Source of the DNA: a virus | DNA: 64,000 bases | Virus record (IMG/VR): IMGVR_UViG_3300032080_000001 | Span: 59,874 to 123,873 of that record | Strand: one strand, 5' to 3' | In this document: positions 49,452 to 57,680 of the stretch, piece after piece | Layout of the letters: every line of letters starts with the position of its first letter | Numbering within the stretch: position 1 is the stretch's first letter | The notes under the pieces: generated by a model | Databases searched by the model: none | Told to the model about the DNA's origin: nothing | What the model saw: the letters and a program-made list of their open reading frames with translations, nothing else | Translations under genes and position numbers: made by a program

Positions 49452-49859
49452 ATGAAGCTGCACATCACTGCCCCGCAGACCGCCGAGCTGGACGGCATCT
49501 ACCTGCACGTCACCTACAACTCGGCGTTCTGGCTCGGGAGCGCCAACACTGCGTATGACTTGGCCTTCCCGGCGGACCGGGAAAAGCTCGGCCTCGGCTT
49601 CGTCCCGACGCACTACAGCATCGACGGCGACCTGACCTTCCTGCCGCTGCACGGCCGGGCCACGGTGGAAGAGGACATGGAGGACTGGGGCGAGTCCGGA
49701 CTGCCGGTCGCTCTCCGCGCGGTCTTCATCGACCCACAGGGCGTGACCTTGACGCACCCGGACGGCCGCACGGAGCGACTGGACTTCGTGGAAGACCTTC
49801 TGCCCTATAACGGGTGCTTCTACGGCGATTTCGAGGTGTTCCCCCGTGTGGAGGACTGA
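49452..49859 (+). CDS. hypothetical protein
   Basis: 135 residues, alpha/beta, acidic; DLAFPADREKLGLGFVPTHY and LTHPDGRTERLDFVEDLL. Not recognised. Confidence 0.65.
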   Translation: MKLHITAPQTAELDGIYLHVTYNSAFWLGSANTAYDLAFPADREKLGLGFVPTHYSIDGDLTFLPLHGRATVEEDMEDWGESGLPVALRAVFIDPQGVTLTHPDGRTERLDFVEDLLPYNGCFYGDFEVFPRVED

Positions 49860-49862
49860 GCC

Positions 49863-50102
49863 ATGCGCGTCGTCATCGAGACCCGAGAGAACGCGGAGTT
49901 CAACCCGCGTACCGACCTGCCGGACGAGCGGTACGAAGCGTACGTGGTGGACGGGCCGGACTACATCTACGGTGTGACCGCGTACGGCGAGGACGCCAAC
50001 GACGCATTCGGCCAGCTCCGAGATGACCTGACCTTCGTGCACCCGGTGCTGGACCCGCGAATCAGCGGAATCGCGGTATACTGGGTGCACAATCCGAACT
50101 GA
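49863..50102 (+). CDS. hypothetical protein
   Basis: 79 residues; RVVIETRENAEFNPRTDLPD then strands and a helix. Not recognised. Confidence 0.65.
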   Translation: MRVVIETRENAEFNPRTDLPDERYEAYVVDGPDYIYGVTAYGEDANDAFGQLRDDLTFVHPVLDPRISGIAVYWVHNPN

Positions 50103-50108
50103 ACTTTC

Positions 50109-50143
50109 GAGCGCCCCGTCTACCCGGCCGGGCGCTCGTTCTT
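50109..50143 (+). terminator. intrinsic terminator
   Basis: 8-bp stem GAGCGCCC / GGGCGCTC, then GTTCTTT. Confidence 0.75.
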
Positions 50144-50149
50144 TACCCC

Positions 50150-50178
50150 TTGACAAATCACCCCGACCCGATTAAATT
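50150..50178 (+). promoter_or_regulatory. class A promoter
   Basis: TTGACA, spacer CGACCC, TAAATT; 73 nt before 50223. Confidence 0.8.
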
Positions 50179-50222
50179 CCCTACGTGTTCACAAACAACA
50201 CTAACACGAGGGAGCCGCCGCC

Positions 50223-50558
50223 ATGATCGAGTACCGCATCCGCGTGGAGCAGGAAGACATCCCGGTACGGGGCAACATCATCGACTCCGGGGACCCCGCG
50301 TACGACCGGCGCGTAGAGAACGGGATTCTCCGGCGACTGGACGCGGGTGACGTGTGGGCCTGGGCGCTCGTAACCGTGGAATGTGTGGTGGACGGGCTCG
50401 TGCTGGGACGCTCCTCGCTGGGCGGCTGCTCGTACAAGAACGAGCGCGACTTCATCCGGTCCAGCGGCCATTACGATTACCTCAAGGCCGAGGCGCTGGC
50501 CGAGGCCCGCGCGCACGCGGAGAAGGTGTGTGCGGCGTTCGCCCCGGTGGCCGAGTAG
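50223..50558 (+). CDS. hypothetical protein
   Basis: 111 residues. The ATG itself overlaps GATC. Strand-rich start (YRIRVEQEDIPVRGN) and a C-terminal helix (LAEARAHAEKVCAAF). Not recognised. Confidence 0.65.
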   Translation: MIEYRIRVEQEDIPVRGNIIDSGDPAYDRRVENGILRRLDAGDVWAWALVTVECVVDGLVLGRSSLGGCSYKNERDFIRSSGHYDYLKAEALAEARAHAEKVCAAFAPVAE

Positions 50559-50863
50559 TGGCCGCCCCTCGCCGGTACGAAGTGGCAGTGATGTTCACGA
50601 ACGGGGTGCGGACGACTGTGGTGGTTCACGCCCCCACCCCTGACGGCGCGCGTACCGCCGCCCGGAAGCGGATGCGCCAGCTTTTCCCCGGCCGGGCTGT
50701 AGCCCGCGCCCACGTACTGGAAAGGACGCACCATGCTGTCTCTCCGAAGGACCGCACCAAAGGAACGCGGGAGCAAGCAGCAGCGGACACGCCTGCGGCT
50801 CTACGTGTGGGAAAACGTGTTCTGCGACTACTCGTGTGGAATCGCCTTCGCCCTCGCCCATAG
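50558..50863 (+). CDS. hypothetical basic protein (overlaps next gene)
   Basis: 101 residues from a GTG overlapping the previous stop. Arg-rich (GARTAARKRMRQLFPGRAVA). Its last 130 nt overlap the next gene in another frame, unusual here. The true product may be shorter through a frameshift, or the end may be spurious. Confidence 0.4.
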   Translation: MAAPRRYEVAVMFTNGVRTTVVVHAPTPDGARTAARKRMRQLFPGRAVARAHVLERTHHAVSPKDRTKGTREQAAADTPAALRVGKRVLRLLVWNRLRPRP

Positions 50864-51008
50864 CGAGGCGCAAGCACGGCGACTGGTGAAAGGCCAAGGA
50901 TACGAGTACTCCGCGCGACGTGGACGGGCCGCCTACGAGCGTGTACGACTTCACCAGCGCCCCCGTGGGTTACGCGGTGTCGGGAGGGGGATGAACCCCG
51001 CCCCTTGA
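50733..51008 (+). CDS. hypothetical basic protein
   Basis: 91 residues. GAAAGG sits 7 nt before the ATG, the strongest evidence for this frame. LRLYVWENVFCDYSCGIAFA, then a basic tail. Its stop is inside the next TTGACA. Confidence 0.6.
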   Translation: MLSLRRTAPKERGSKQQRTRLRLYVWENVFCDYSCGIAFALAHSEAQARRLVKGQGYEYSARRGRAAYERVRLHQRPRGLRGVGRGMNPAP

Positions 51009-51033
51009 CAAACACCACTGACCCCTTTAGATT
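51005..51033 (+). promoter_or_regulatory. class A promoter
   Basis: TTGACA, spacer TGACCC, TAGATT; 90 nt before 51095. Confidence 0.8.
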
Positions 51034-51094
51034 AGGCCATGTACAAGCCGGGCGGCACTTCACCGCCCGGACCTTTACCAACCTGGGGGCGATC

Positions 51095-51619
51095 ATGGCC
51101 GACTACCCGACCTTTACTCTCGATACCAAGTACGGCCCGTTCACCGTGACGGTGTTGGACCCGACGCCCAGTGAGGAAGAGCAGCGTCGCAACGGGGTGC
51201 ACGCGCGGGAAGAGCGGCTGTTCATCATCAGCGGTAAGGCCACCATCAACCGCGTCCCGCTACGGGTGGACGCCTCGTTCACCCGCTACCCTCAGCGTGA
51301 CCCCGAGACCGGGCAACCCGTTGTCCCGCACGCGTGGTACCTACGGTACGCAGGCTACGGCGTAGTGCGCACGGACCGCCGCAACGAGATTCCGGAGGGT
51401 GTGCGGAAGGCGGTAACGCAGGACCTCGCAGACGCGGCGTTCGCCCTCGTCACGCAGGAGCACATCCGCGCGGCCCGCGTGGCACGTCTCACGGACGACG
51501 CGGACCGCAAGCGCCAAGAGGCCGAAAGCCTGACGCAGCGAGCCGCCGAAGCCATGCGGGAAGCCGACGAACTGTGGTACCGCGCGCAGCGGCTACTACA
51601 TCTCGGCTCCGAGACCTGA
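51095..51619 (+). CDS. hypothetical protein
   Basis: 174 residues. N-terminal beta-rich domain (FTLDTKYGPFTVTVLDPTPS), C-terminal coiled coil (about 130-165, RKRQEAESLTQRAAEAMREA). GATC directly abuts the ATG. Ends at the repeat cluster. Confidence 0.65.
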   Translation: MADYPTFTLDTKYGPFTVTVLDPTPSEEEQRRNGVHAREERLFIISGKATINRVPLRVDASFTRYPQRDPETGQPVVPHAWYLRYAGYGVVRTDRRNEIPEGVRKAVTQDLADAAFALVTQEHIRAARVARLTDDADRKRQEAESLTQRAAEAMREADELWYRAQRLLHLGSET

Positions 51620-51764
51620 GCCAGCTTCATACAACAGGGGCGCCAGCTTCATAGAGCGGCGCCCCGTTCCTAGCTTCATACCGCCAGCTTCATACGGATT
51701 CGTAGCCAGCTTCATAGCCAGCGGCTCGGTTCGTGGCCGCCAGCTTCATACCGCCAGCTTCATA
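51620..51764 (+). repeat. iteron-like cluster of GCCAGCTTCATA
   Basis: Seven same-direction copies: 51620, 51642, 51672 (partial), 51683, 51705, 51739 and 51753. Spacing is irregular (about 11-34 nt). Some are followed by CGG or GCC. The cluster lies between convergent genes. Candidate protein-binding region, for instance a replication origin or partition site. Confidence 0.75.
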
Positions 51765-51797
51765 CGGCGCGCCAGCCAGATTTCACGGGCGCGAAAA

Positions 51798-51830
51798 GGG
51801 GCGGAGCCGATTTCACGGCCCCGCCCCGTT
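51798..51830. terminator. bidirectional terminator
   Basis: GGGGCGG / CCGCCCC stem. On the - strand it is followed by TTTT, so it can end the leftward gene; on the + strand by GTTTGG. Flanked by two copies of GATTTCACGG. Confidence 0.65.
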
Positions 51831-51858
51831 TGGTGTGTCCACCCCGTGGGCATTCAGT

Positions 51859-52143
51859 TTACGCCAGTTCTTCCACGTGACCCTCTTCCGCGTACACCAG
51901 CGAGGGCGCGGCGCCGTTTACCGTCCGGTAGGCGCATACTTCGCTGTGCTCCCGCAGAAGCGCTCTTACGAACGCATCCGCCGTCTCCAGAGGCACCCCG
52001 CCGAACTCAAGGAACGTCGTCGGCTCCATCCCCCACGTGCCGAACCCGAACCCCTGCGAGACTGACCCCGCCAGCCCGGCCGCCTGTCCGCGCGCCGCTA
52101 CCGTCTCCGGTGCCACGTTCGCCACCGCGTAGCGAACAACCAT
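51859..52143 (-). CDS. hypothetical protein, lone leftward gene
   Basis: 94 residues from the ATG at 52143, with GAGGAAG just upstream. VRYAVANVAPETVAARGQAA and FGGVPLETADAFVRALLREH; alpha/beta, not recognised. One of only two leftward genes I accept; it has its own class A promoter and faces the repeat cluster. Confidence 0.75.
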   Translation of the reverse strand: MVVRYAVANVAPETVAARGQAAGLAGSVSQGFGFGTWGMEPTTFLEFGGVPLETADAFVRALLREHSEVCAYRTVNGAAPSLVYAEEGHVEELA

Positions 52144-52205
52144 GCTTCCTCGCTTTCCCCCCAGTCGTGTGAAGTGCCGCCCGGCGCGATTGCCGAACGG
52201 GGAGG

Positions 52206-52234
52206 AACGTATACGGGTCACCGAAATTTGTCAA
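52206..52234 (-). promoter_or_regulatory. class A promoter, leftward
   Basis: On the - strand: TTGACA, 17 nt with TGACCC, TACGTT. Confirms the leftward gene at 52143. Confidence 0.85.
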
Positions 52235-52260
52235 GGGACGACGGCCGCAACCTGCACCCC

Positions 52261-52305
52261 TTGACAAGTCCGGGCGACACGGTTAATGTACCGGTACGCT
52301 ACCGG
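52261..52305 (+). promoter_or_regulatory. hybrid class A/B promoter
   Basis: TTGACA, 17-nt spacer CGACAC, TAATGT, followed by ACCGGTACGCTACCGG. Divergent from the leftward promoter, 27 nt away. Confidence 0.75.
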
Positions 52306-52350
52306 CGCGATAGCGACGGGGCCACCACTTCAAACCGGGAGGAACAACCA

Positions 52351-52617
52351 ATGTTCAAAGCCATTTTGGGCCGGATGCGGGGCAACGCGGTCACGATCAA
52401 GACCGCAGGCGCGCCGGACTGGCGGGAGATTCTGCCGGGTCTCGTGGCGTCGGACGTGCGCCGCAAGGGCGCCCCGCGCACGCTGCTGGAGTGGAACGAA
52501 CGCCAGTTCAAGCTGGCCGTGCTGGTTTCGCTGTTTTACGAAGTAGACCGGTTGGACGTGCTGCCTCTGGTGGCGCTGGAGTGGCCCAAGCACGCGCCGC
52601 GCACCTACGCCGCGTAG
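52351..52617 (+). CDS. hypothetical protein
   Basis: 88 residues, basic then helical (LLEWNERQFKLAVLVSLFYE). GGGAGGA precedes. Not recognised. Confidence 0.65.
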   Translation: MFKAILGRMRGNAVTIKTAGAPDWREILPGLVASDVRRKGAPRTLLEWNERQFKLAVLVSLFYEVDRLDVLPLVALEWPKHAPRTYAA

Positions 52618-52650
52618 CCGCCCGTCAACTTCTTACGAAGGAGCGTAGCC

Positions 52651-52926
52651 ATGAACTGGGCCCGCTTTGACCGCATCCACAGCGCGCGCAGCGTCCGCCT
52701 GCGGGTGGACACTGTGCAGACAGACAACATCGTCCGGCGCGCCCTCAATATCCTTGACCCGGCCGCCGCCCGTGTAGCGCTGTCGGCACGCGCTCGTCTG
52801 GCCGCTTCTATCGGACGGAACAAGGCGTACGACTTCAAGCGCCGCATTCCCGGCGCACCCCACCCGCTCCCGCCGAACATACTGCGTCGCGCGCTCCGTC
52901 GCGTGGCCCTTGACAAGTATTCCTGA
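52651..52926 (+). CDS. hypothetical basic protein
   Basis: 91 residues, Arg/Ala-rich helices (VRRALNILDPAAARVALSAR). Its C-terminal codons run through the next promoter: the stop is the TGA of TGACCC. TTCTTACGAA at 52630 is upstream. Confidence 0.6.
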   Translation: MNWARFDRIHSARSVRLRVDTVQTDNIVRRALNILDPAAARVALSARARLAASIGRNKAYDFKRRIPGAPHPLPPNILRRALRRVALDKYS

Positions 52927-52938
52927 CCCGTATAGCTT
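52910..52938 (+). promoter_or_regulatory. class A promoter inside a gene end
   Basis: TTGACA, spacer TGACCC, TAGCTT; 86 nt before 52996. Confidence 0.8.
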
Positions 52939-52995
52939 GACTGCACACGAGCCGCACACGGCGGCCCGCACACTCACGGCGCGAAGGCAAGAGCA

Positions 52996-53754
52996 ATGCG
53001 AAACGGGGTTAAGTGGCTGAGGGACGCGGCCAGCGAGTACGCGCGCCAGAACTGGCGCCGGTTCAACCTGCGCGAGTACATCCGGTGCAATCCCTACGTG
53101 GCCGTTCCGGAACAGCAGGCGCGCTATCTGGCGGACTTGTTCGAGACGCTGCCGCACACGCCGCAGCTCCCGCGCATCCAACGCAGCTACGCCGCACTCG
53201 CGCGGGAGCTGCTGCACCAATGGGACGTACTCCGCGCGTTCGGACTAGAGATGCGCCCCTTTCAGGGCGAAGGGGAACCCTACGCCAACTCTGCCGCCAT
53301 GCTGGCGGACGTGCGCGAGAACCGGCGGCTGTACTTCCTGCCTACGGCGGGCGCGTTCGGAGAGACGGGGGACGCCTCAGACAGGGCCGCCCATCCGTTG
53401 CTCGCCTCAGCCGGGGTTACGGTAGACGGGGTGCCGCTGCTGCTGAACGACGTTTTCCGGGCTGTACACGACGCTTTCGGCCACGCGGCGGAAGGGTTTG
53501 AGTTCGGCCCGCGCGGGGAGCACAACGCGTGGATTGCGCACGCCCGGATGTTCTCCAGAGAGGCGCGTCTCGCGCTTGCTATCGAGACGCGCGCGCAAAA
53601 TTCATGGGTGAACTACGGCGCCCACCTGCGGCGCCCGGACGGAAGCCTGCCGCGCAAGGGAGACGCGGACTACGTGCCTCTGTCGGAGCGGCCCTTCGCA
53701 CCGCAAAAGCTGGTGGACTTGCCGGACGCCTTTGTGCATCCGCCTATCCCTTGA
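52996..53754 (+). CDS. conserved phage protein with HDAFGH motif
   Basis: 252 residues. FRAVHDAFGHAAEGFEFGPR, then AHARMFSREARLALAIETRA and QNSWVN: I recall this pattern from a widespread phage and mobile-element family of unknown function. The His/Asp/His set looks catalytic or metal-binding. Its stop overlaps the next TTGACA. Confidence 0.75.
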   Translation: MRNGVKWLRDAASEYARQNWRRFNLREYIRCNPYVAVPEQQARYLADLFETLPHTPQLPRIQRSYAALARELLHQWDVLRAFGLEMRPFQGEGEPYANSAAMLADVRENRRLYFLPTAGAFGETGDASDRAAHPLLASAGVTVDGVPLLLNDVFRAVHDAFGHAAEGFEFGPRGEHNAWIAHARMFSREARLALAIETRAQNSWVNYGAHLRRPDGSLPRKGDADYVPLSERPFAPQKLVDLPDAFVHPPIP

Positions 53755-53779
53755 CAAGTGTCCATGCCCCTTATATCCT
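53751..53779 (+). promoter_or_regulatory. class A promoter
   Basis: TTGACA, spacer TGCCCC, TATCCT; 75 nt before 53826. Confidence 0.75.
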
Positions 53780-53825
53780 GACGGGGGCCGGGCACACAGT
53801 GAACCAGCGAACGCGAGAACGAGCC

Positions 53826-54233
53826 ATGCCGCGCGGGTACCTTACCATCTACCGTGTCGAATGCGCAGAGCGCCGAACGGGCGTGTACTACACGACAAGC
53901 GTGCTTGACGGGACGGCGGCCGAGCACCGGCCCGGCCCGTACGAGGACGGGCTAGGGGACAAGCTGTGGGGTGACCTGCCTTGGGAAGAACAACGGCAGT
54001 ACTATTTCGGCTTCCGCAGCGTGGATGCGCTACAGCGCTGGTTTGACTGCGCGCAGGAGCGGCGCAGGTGCGTTGAAGAGGTTCCAACGCTCCGCGTGAA
54101 CGTGTATCAGGTTCCCGCGTCCCACGTTCTTACCGGAAGCGCACAGGCGGTGTTCAAGCTGGACCACGCCAAGTGCGTGGGCGCCCTGTGCTTTGAGACC
54201 TTGTATCCGGTACCCCTTGACAAGTGGAACTGA
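53826..54233 (+). CDS. hypothetical protein
   Basis: 135 residues. GYLTIYRVECAERRTGVYYT then YYFGFRSVDALQRWFD: alpha/beta, similar to small phage proteins with an N-terminal 'YRVE...GxGPY' strand. Stop lies in the TGACCC of the next promoter. Confidence 0.65.
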   Translation: MPRGYLTIYRVECAERRTGVYYTTSVLDGTAAEHRPGPYEDGLGDKLWGDLPWEEQRQYYFGFRSVDALQRWFDCAQERRRCVEEVPTLRVNVYQVPASHVLTGSAQAVFKLDHAKCVGALCFETLYPVPLDKWN

Positions 54234-54245
54234 CCCGTATACGTT
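54217..54245 (+). promoter_or_regulatory. class A promoter inside a gene end
   Basis: TTGACA, spacer TGACCC, TACGTT; 88 nt before 54305. Confidence 0.8.
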
Positions 54246-54304
54246 GATTGTCGAAGGGCGCACGCACAAGGCAGGGCGCCTCGCACCCAAGGGAAGCACG
54301 ATCA

Positions 54305-55042
54305 ATGACCAGCACGGCGAACGCGGCGGCTCGCGACCTGTCCAGCGGCGCGCGCAACATCCTCTCCGTCTACTACGCGGCCGGGCCGGTGGAGACGGAC
54401 TACGGGATGACGTGGTACACTACCGCGCACATGATCGCGCGTGCTCTGGCGAACGCACACGCGGGCCAGACTGACCCGGTGCACGGGCGCGGGGTGACGC
54501 TTGAGGCGGTTGCCGCCGTCCTCTCGGCCCTGTCCCCGTCCAACGCATGGGCCACGAACGTGCGCGACGCGGACAAGATGTTGTCGGTGTTCATGGCGGG
54601 CGGGAAGCTGGCGGACTTCACCGTCTCCACCTACAACGCGAACAAGCGCAAGGCGTGGGCGATTCTTACGGGCGCCCTGACTCCGGCGGAGGCGTTCGGT
54701 AAGAACACCTCGCTTAAGACCCGCGCGTTCTGGCGGAACATCCTTGACCCGCACTCCGCGTGCGCCCATGTCGTTGTGGACGGGCACGCCTACGGTATCT
54801 GGCTTGGGGAGCGGCGCCCTCTCGCGAAAACACCGAAGCTGTCTCCCAAGCTGTACCAGACGGTTGCGGATGCGTACGCAGAGGCCGCCCGCGCGGTTGG
54901 CGTGGCGCCCTCGCAGATGCAGGCGGTGACGTGGGTGACGTGGCGGAACCTGCACAACGTGGGGGAGTTGTCCCCTCAGTATGACTTGTTCGGGGAGCGG
55001 CCCGGCAAGAGCAGCGCGCCCACGCTCCCGGTGGCCGCCTGA
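54305..55042 (+). CDS. phage protein with glycosylase-like helical fold (DUF7178-like)
   Basis: 245 residues. VAAVLSALSPSNAWATNVRDADKM, FWRNILDPHS and VVVDGHAYGIWLG follow a phage family with helix-hairpin-helix glycosylase-like features, annotated as DUF7178 as far as I recall. Activity unproven. ATG directly follows GATCA. Confidence 0.65.
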   Translation: MTSTANAAARDLSSGARNILSVYYAAGPVETDYGMTWYTTAHMIARALANAHAGQTDPVHGRGVTLEAVAAVLSALSPSNAWATNVRDADKMLSVFMAGGKLADFTVSTYNANKRKAWAILTGALTPAEAFGKNTSLKTRAFWRNILDPHSACAHVVVDGHAYGIWLGERRPLAKTPKLSPKLYQTVADAYAEAARAVGVAPSQMQAVTWVTWRNLHNVGELSPQYDLFGERPGKSSAPTLPVAA

Positions 55043-55052
55043 AACGCGTCCC

Positions 55053-55081
55053 TTGACAAGCGACGGAGACCCGTTTAGCTT
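55053..55081 (+). promoter_or_regulatory. class A promoter
   Basis: TTGACA, spacer AGACCC, TAGCTT; 91 nt before 55144. Confidence 0.8.
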
Positions 55082-55143
55082 GTCTGTCCAGAGGGGTGCA
55101 CGCGGCGCCCCTCGCTGGAGACCCGGAACCCGGATACCGATCA

Positions 55144-55482
55144 ATGGCACGGACGAACGACACGGCCAACGCCGCGATGATGGACGCCAACCATGCCTAC
55201 AACCTGCTGTCCAGCGTGGCGCGCAAGCTCCGCGCGCTTGGACACACGGATGCGGCACAGGCCGCCGAATCGCTGGCGGACAGCACCTTCGCCCTGCGGG
55301 ACGCGGTGTCGTGGTACACGGAGCCCGGACGGGACCCGCAGCAGGGAGACACGCAGGCCGCTAGCCTGCTCAAGCGGCTTTACAAGCGGCCCCGCGTGCG
55401 TACACCGAAGTGCTCCGGAATCGCGGGAACCTGTGTACGGCGCTCCGGTCACAAGGGACATTGCCGGGCACGCGGCGAGTAA
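55144..55482 (+). CDS. hypothetical protein
   Basis: 112 residues; helical N-terminal 70 residues, then a basic Cys/His tail (CSGIAGTCVRRSGHKGHC) that may bind zinc. ATG follows GATCA. Confidence 0.65.
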   Translation: MARTNDTANAAMMDANHAYNLLSSVARKLRALGHTDAAQAAESLADSTFALRDAVSWYTEPGRDPQQGDTQAASLLKRLYKRPRVRTPKCSGIAGTCVRRSGHKGHCRARGE

Positions 55483-55540
55483 GGCTGTTCAGGGGAGCCC
55501 GATGCGCGTGCTCCCTACACCCTGACGAAAGCACCGATCA

Positions 55541-55897
55541 ATGCCGTTCTACACCTACCGCCAGAACAACGTGGGGGGCAAGTTCAAGGGGCCGCGCTAC
55601 GTGAGTGTCGAAGCCGCCACCGCAGAGGAAGCGGACGAGCGGTCCGGGCTGGACTTCAATGACTGGTGCCGCGACAACGCCGCGTGCGGCTGTGGCCGCC
55701 GGTGGACCAACATGCAAGAGGACCCGGAACTGGGGCAGGGAACCGACGCGCCGCAGGTGTACGGTGAGTCTCTGGACCCGGCGTCACCGGAGGTGCGCCT
55801 CGTGCTCAAATCGTGCTGCCTCTTTCACGCCACGGGCGGGGAGAAAGACCGCTCGTGCGGGGGAGACGTGAACCTTCCCGCAGGGGAGGACTACTAA
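55541..55897 (+). CDS. phage protein resembling DUF7296
   Basis: 118 residues. FYTYRQNNVGGKF, the EEADERSGLDF helix and CGCGRRW match a small phage family I know as DUF7296; four Cys could bind zinc. Function unknown. ATG follows GATCA. Confidence 0.65.
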   Translation: MPFYTYRQNNVGGKFKGPRYVSVEAATAEEADERSGLDFNDWCRDNAACGCGRRWTNMQEDPELGQGTDAPQVYGESLDPASPEVRLVLKSCCLFHATGGEKDRSCGGDVNLPAGEDY

Positions 55898-55901
55898 CCC
55901 C

Positions 55902-55930
55902 TTGACAAGGGGTAGTGACCCGTATAACTT
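55902..55930 (+). promoter_or_regulatory. class A promoter
   Basis: TTGACA, spacer TGACCC, TAACTT; 87 nt before 55989. Confidence 0.8.
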
Positions 55931-55988
55931 GGGTGCACGTTCGCTGCACGACGCGGCGGACAGGCACCCAGGCACGGAGCACCGATCA

Positions 55989-56321
55989 ATGACCGTCCGC
56001 AACGACACCACGGAAGAGACGAGCAACCGGGAGACCGGCCGCACGCACACGGCCACGTTGTACGTCTGGAGCGACTACGGGGTCACGCCCATCACCGGCC
56101 GGGGCGGCTCCTACGTGGACGAACTGGCGCGGGTGACGGTAGCGGTGTACGGCCCCAAGGATGCGCGAGAGAAGTTGGGGGAGCTGCTGCGCGGCACTCA
56201 GTACGCGTCCACCGGCGCCTACTGCATTGACGCCTCGTGGTGGAACCACAACACGCGACAGGGGAGCTTGTCCATGTGGGACGTGAACGCTCCCGCAACC
56301 CGCGCCGCTCTGCGCGGCTGA
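55989..56321 (+). CDS. hypothetical protein
   Basis: 110 residues; central strands (ATLYVWSDYGVTPITGRGGS) and helix (DAREKLGELLRG). ATG follows GATCA. Not recognised. Confidence 0.65.
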   Translation: MTVRNDTTEETSNRETGRTHTATLYVWSDYGVTPITGRGGSYVDELARVTVAVYGPKDAREKLGELLRGTQYASTGAYCIDASWWNHNTRQGSLSMWDVNAPATRAALRG

Positions 56322-56333
56322 GGACCACACCAG

Positions 56334-56357
56334 AGGGGCCGCACCCCTGCGGCCCCT
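56334..56357 (+). terminator. intrinsic terminator
   Basis: 10-bp stem AGGGGCCGCA / TGCGGCCCCT, loop CCCC; no T-run. Confidence 0.55.
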
Positions 56358-56391
56358 CGCACCCCCGCGCTTTCAACGGAGACACGATCAA

Positions 56392-56709
56392 ATGCAGACC
56401 CGCAACGCGGTCATCGTTTTCCGGGGCCATTGGATGGCCGCTTCGGAAATCGGGCGGAAGCTGGACGAATGCCACAAGGTGCCGAACCTTGTCACCTCTC
56501 CCGGCGACGGGCCGTCCTTCGTGGAAGTGCTGCCCCAGTACGCGGCACGCGCGCGGAAGCACGTCCAGCGCATCGGGTACCCCGTGTGTCCGGTGTGCGA
56601 GGGGACCGGATACCCGACGCTCAAGCGGGCGCGGCCGGGAGTGCCTATCGCCAAGGGGTTGCAGTGTGGCGCCTGCGGAGGGTACACCAGCGCGCCGGAG
56701 GACCTGTGA
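56392..56709 (+). CDS. hypothetical zinc-finger protein
   Basis: 105 residues. CPVCEGTGYP and CGACGG form a DnaJ-like CxxCxGxG ribbon. ATG lies one base after GATCA. Confidence 0.65.
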   Translation: MQTRNAVIVFRGHWMAASEIGRKLDECHKVPNLVTSPGDGPSFVEVLPQYAARARKHVQRIGYPVCPVCEGTGYPTLKRARPGVPIAKGLQCGACGGYTSAPEDL

Positions 56710-56915
56710 GTCCGGAAAGCTGGCCGCGCGACCGGGAGACGGGGATGGGTATCCCCGCGTGGAAGAAAGGCACCAGCATGGCAGGGGATGCACCAGACGC
56801 GCGGGAGCAGTGCCCGGTGTGCTGGGAGCTATTTGGGATGACGTTTTATCACCGGGCGCCCTGCGTGTACGCGGACAAGACTGAGGGGCAGCGGAAGTTT
56901 GCGCACGCCCCTTGA
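56706..56915 (+). CDS. hypothetical zinc-knuckle protein
   Basis: 69 residues from the overlapping GTG; an ATG at 56778 with GAAAGG in front would give 45 residues and may be the true start. CPVCWELFG plus a distal Cys. Stop inside the next TTGACA. Confidence 0.5.
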   Translation: MSPESWPRDRETGMGIPAWKKGTSMAGDAPDAREQCPVCWELFGMTFYHRAPCVYADKTEGQRKFAHAP

Positions 56916-56940
56916 CAAGCTTTTCTGACCCGTATACTAT
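56912..56940 (+). promoter_or_regulatory. class A promoter
   Basis: TTGACA, spacer TGACCC, TACTAT; 95 nt before 57007. Confidence 0.8.
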
Positions 56941-57006
56941 TCTACTCAAGTCGCACGCACCACGGCGCGCGACGGACTGGAACAGTACAGGGAAAGGCTC
57001 CGATCA

Positions 57007-57612
57007 ATGACTGCCAACACCGCCGCCTTCGCGCTCCCCACCCCGGCCGAGTGCCTGACGCTGGCGAACGTGGAGCACGCCGCCAAGCTGGCCCGGACGC
57101 AGACGCGCGAGAATCTGGAGACCATGCTGTGCGGGATGGAAAACCCGAATGGTCATCTGGACGCGAAGGCGCGCATCCCCAACAGCATCCGCCGCAGCAT
57201 TGCGAACCTCCGCGCGGCGCTGGAAATCCTCAAGATGGCGGAGCAGGGCAAGGCGACTGCGGACCAGCTTGACGGCGCCGCTGCGTATCTGGAGACGGCG
57301 CACGTCAATCCGGAGAACTTGACGGCCGCCGCATACGCGGTGCGCCTGTTCCGGGCCACGGCCGTTATCCTGCGGGAGCGGGAGGCCGCCGAGATGGCGC
57401 GCCGCGCGGCCCTGCGGGCGCACGTCCGGAACATGGTGGCGAACCGGGCCGGGTGGCTCGCATTCGATATCTTCCGCTCCGGCCTGTCCGACGCGGACCG
57501 CGCGGACGTGTACGCGCACGCCTTCCACCAGAGGGAGCGTGCTTTCAGGGACGGCGCCAAGCTGGCCGTGCGCAACGCGTGGAACCGCGCCTGCCGCACG
57601 CTGGCCGCGTAG
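57007..57612 (+). CDS. hypothetical helical protein, paralogue of 58919
   Basis: 201 residues, almost all helix. The first 75 residues (ALPTPAECLTLANVEHAAKL, IRRSIANLRAAL) recur at 58919. The C-terminal half is Ala/Arg-rich. ATG follows GATCA. Function unknown. Confidence 0.7.
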   Translation: MTANTAAFALPTPAECLTLANVEHAAKLARTQTRENLETMLCGMENPNGHLDAKARIPNSIRRSIANLRAALEILKMAEQGKATADQLDGAAAYLETAHVNPENLTAAAYAVRLFRATAVILREREAAEMARRAALRAHVRNMVANRAGWLAFDIFRSGLSDADRADVYAHAFHQRERAFRDGAKLAVRNAWNRACRTLAA

Positions 57613-57680
57613 CGGCCTTTGAGGACCGGGGAAGGGCCGAATGGCGGCCCTTCCACTCCCTACACTGGAGACGACTGACC

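Noticed and set aside
51620-51764. CRISPR array
   Set aside because: Repeats are 12 nt with irregular 0-22 nt gaps, unlike 23-40 nt repeats with uniform spacers.
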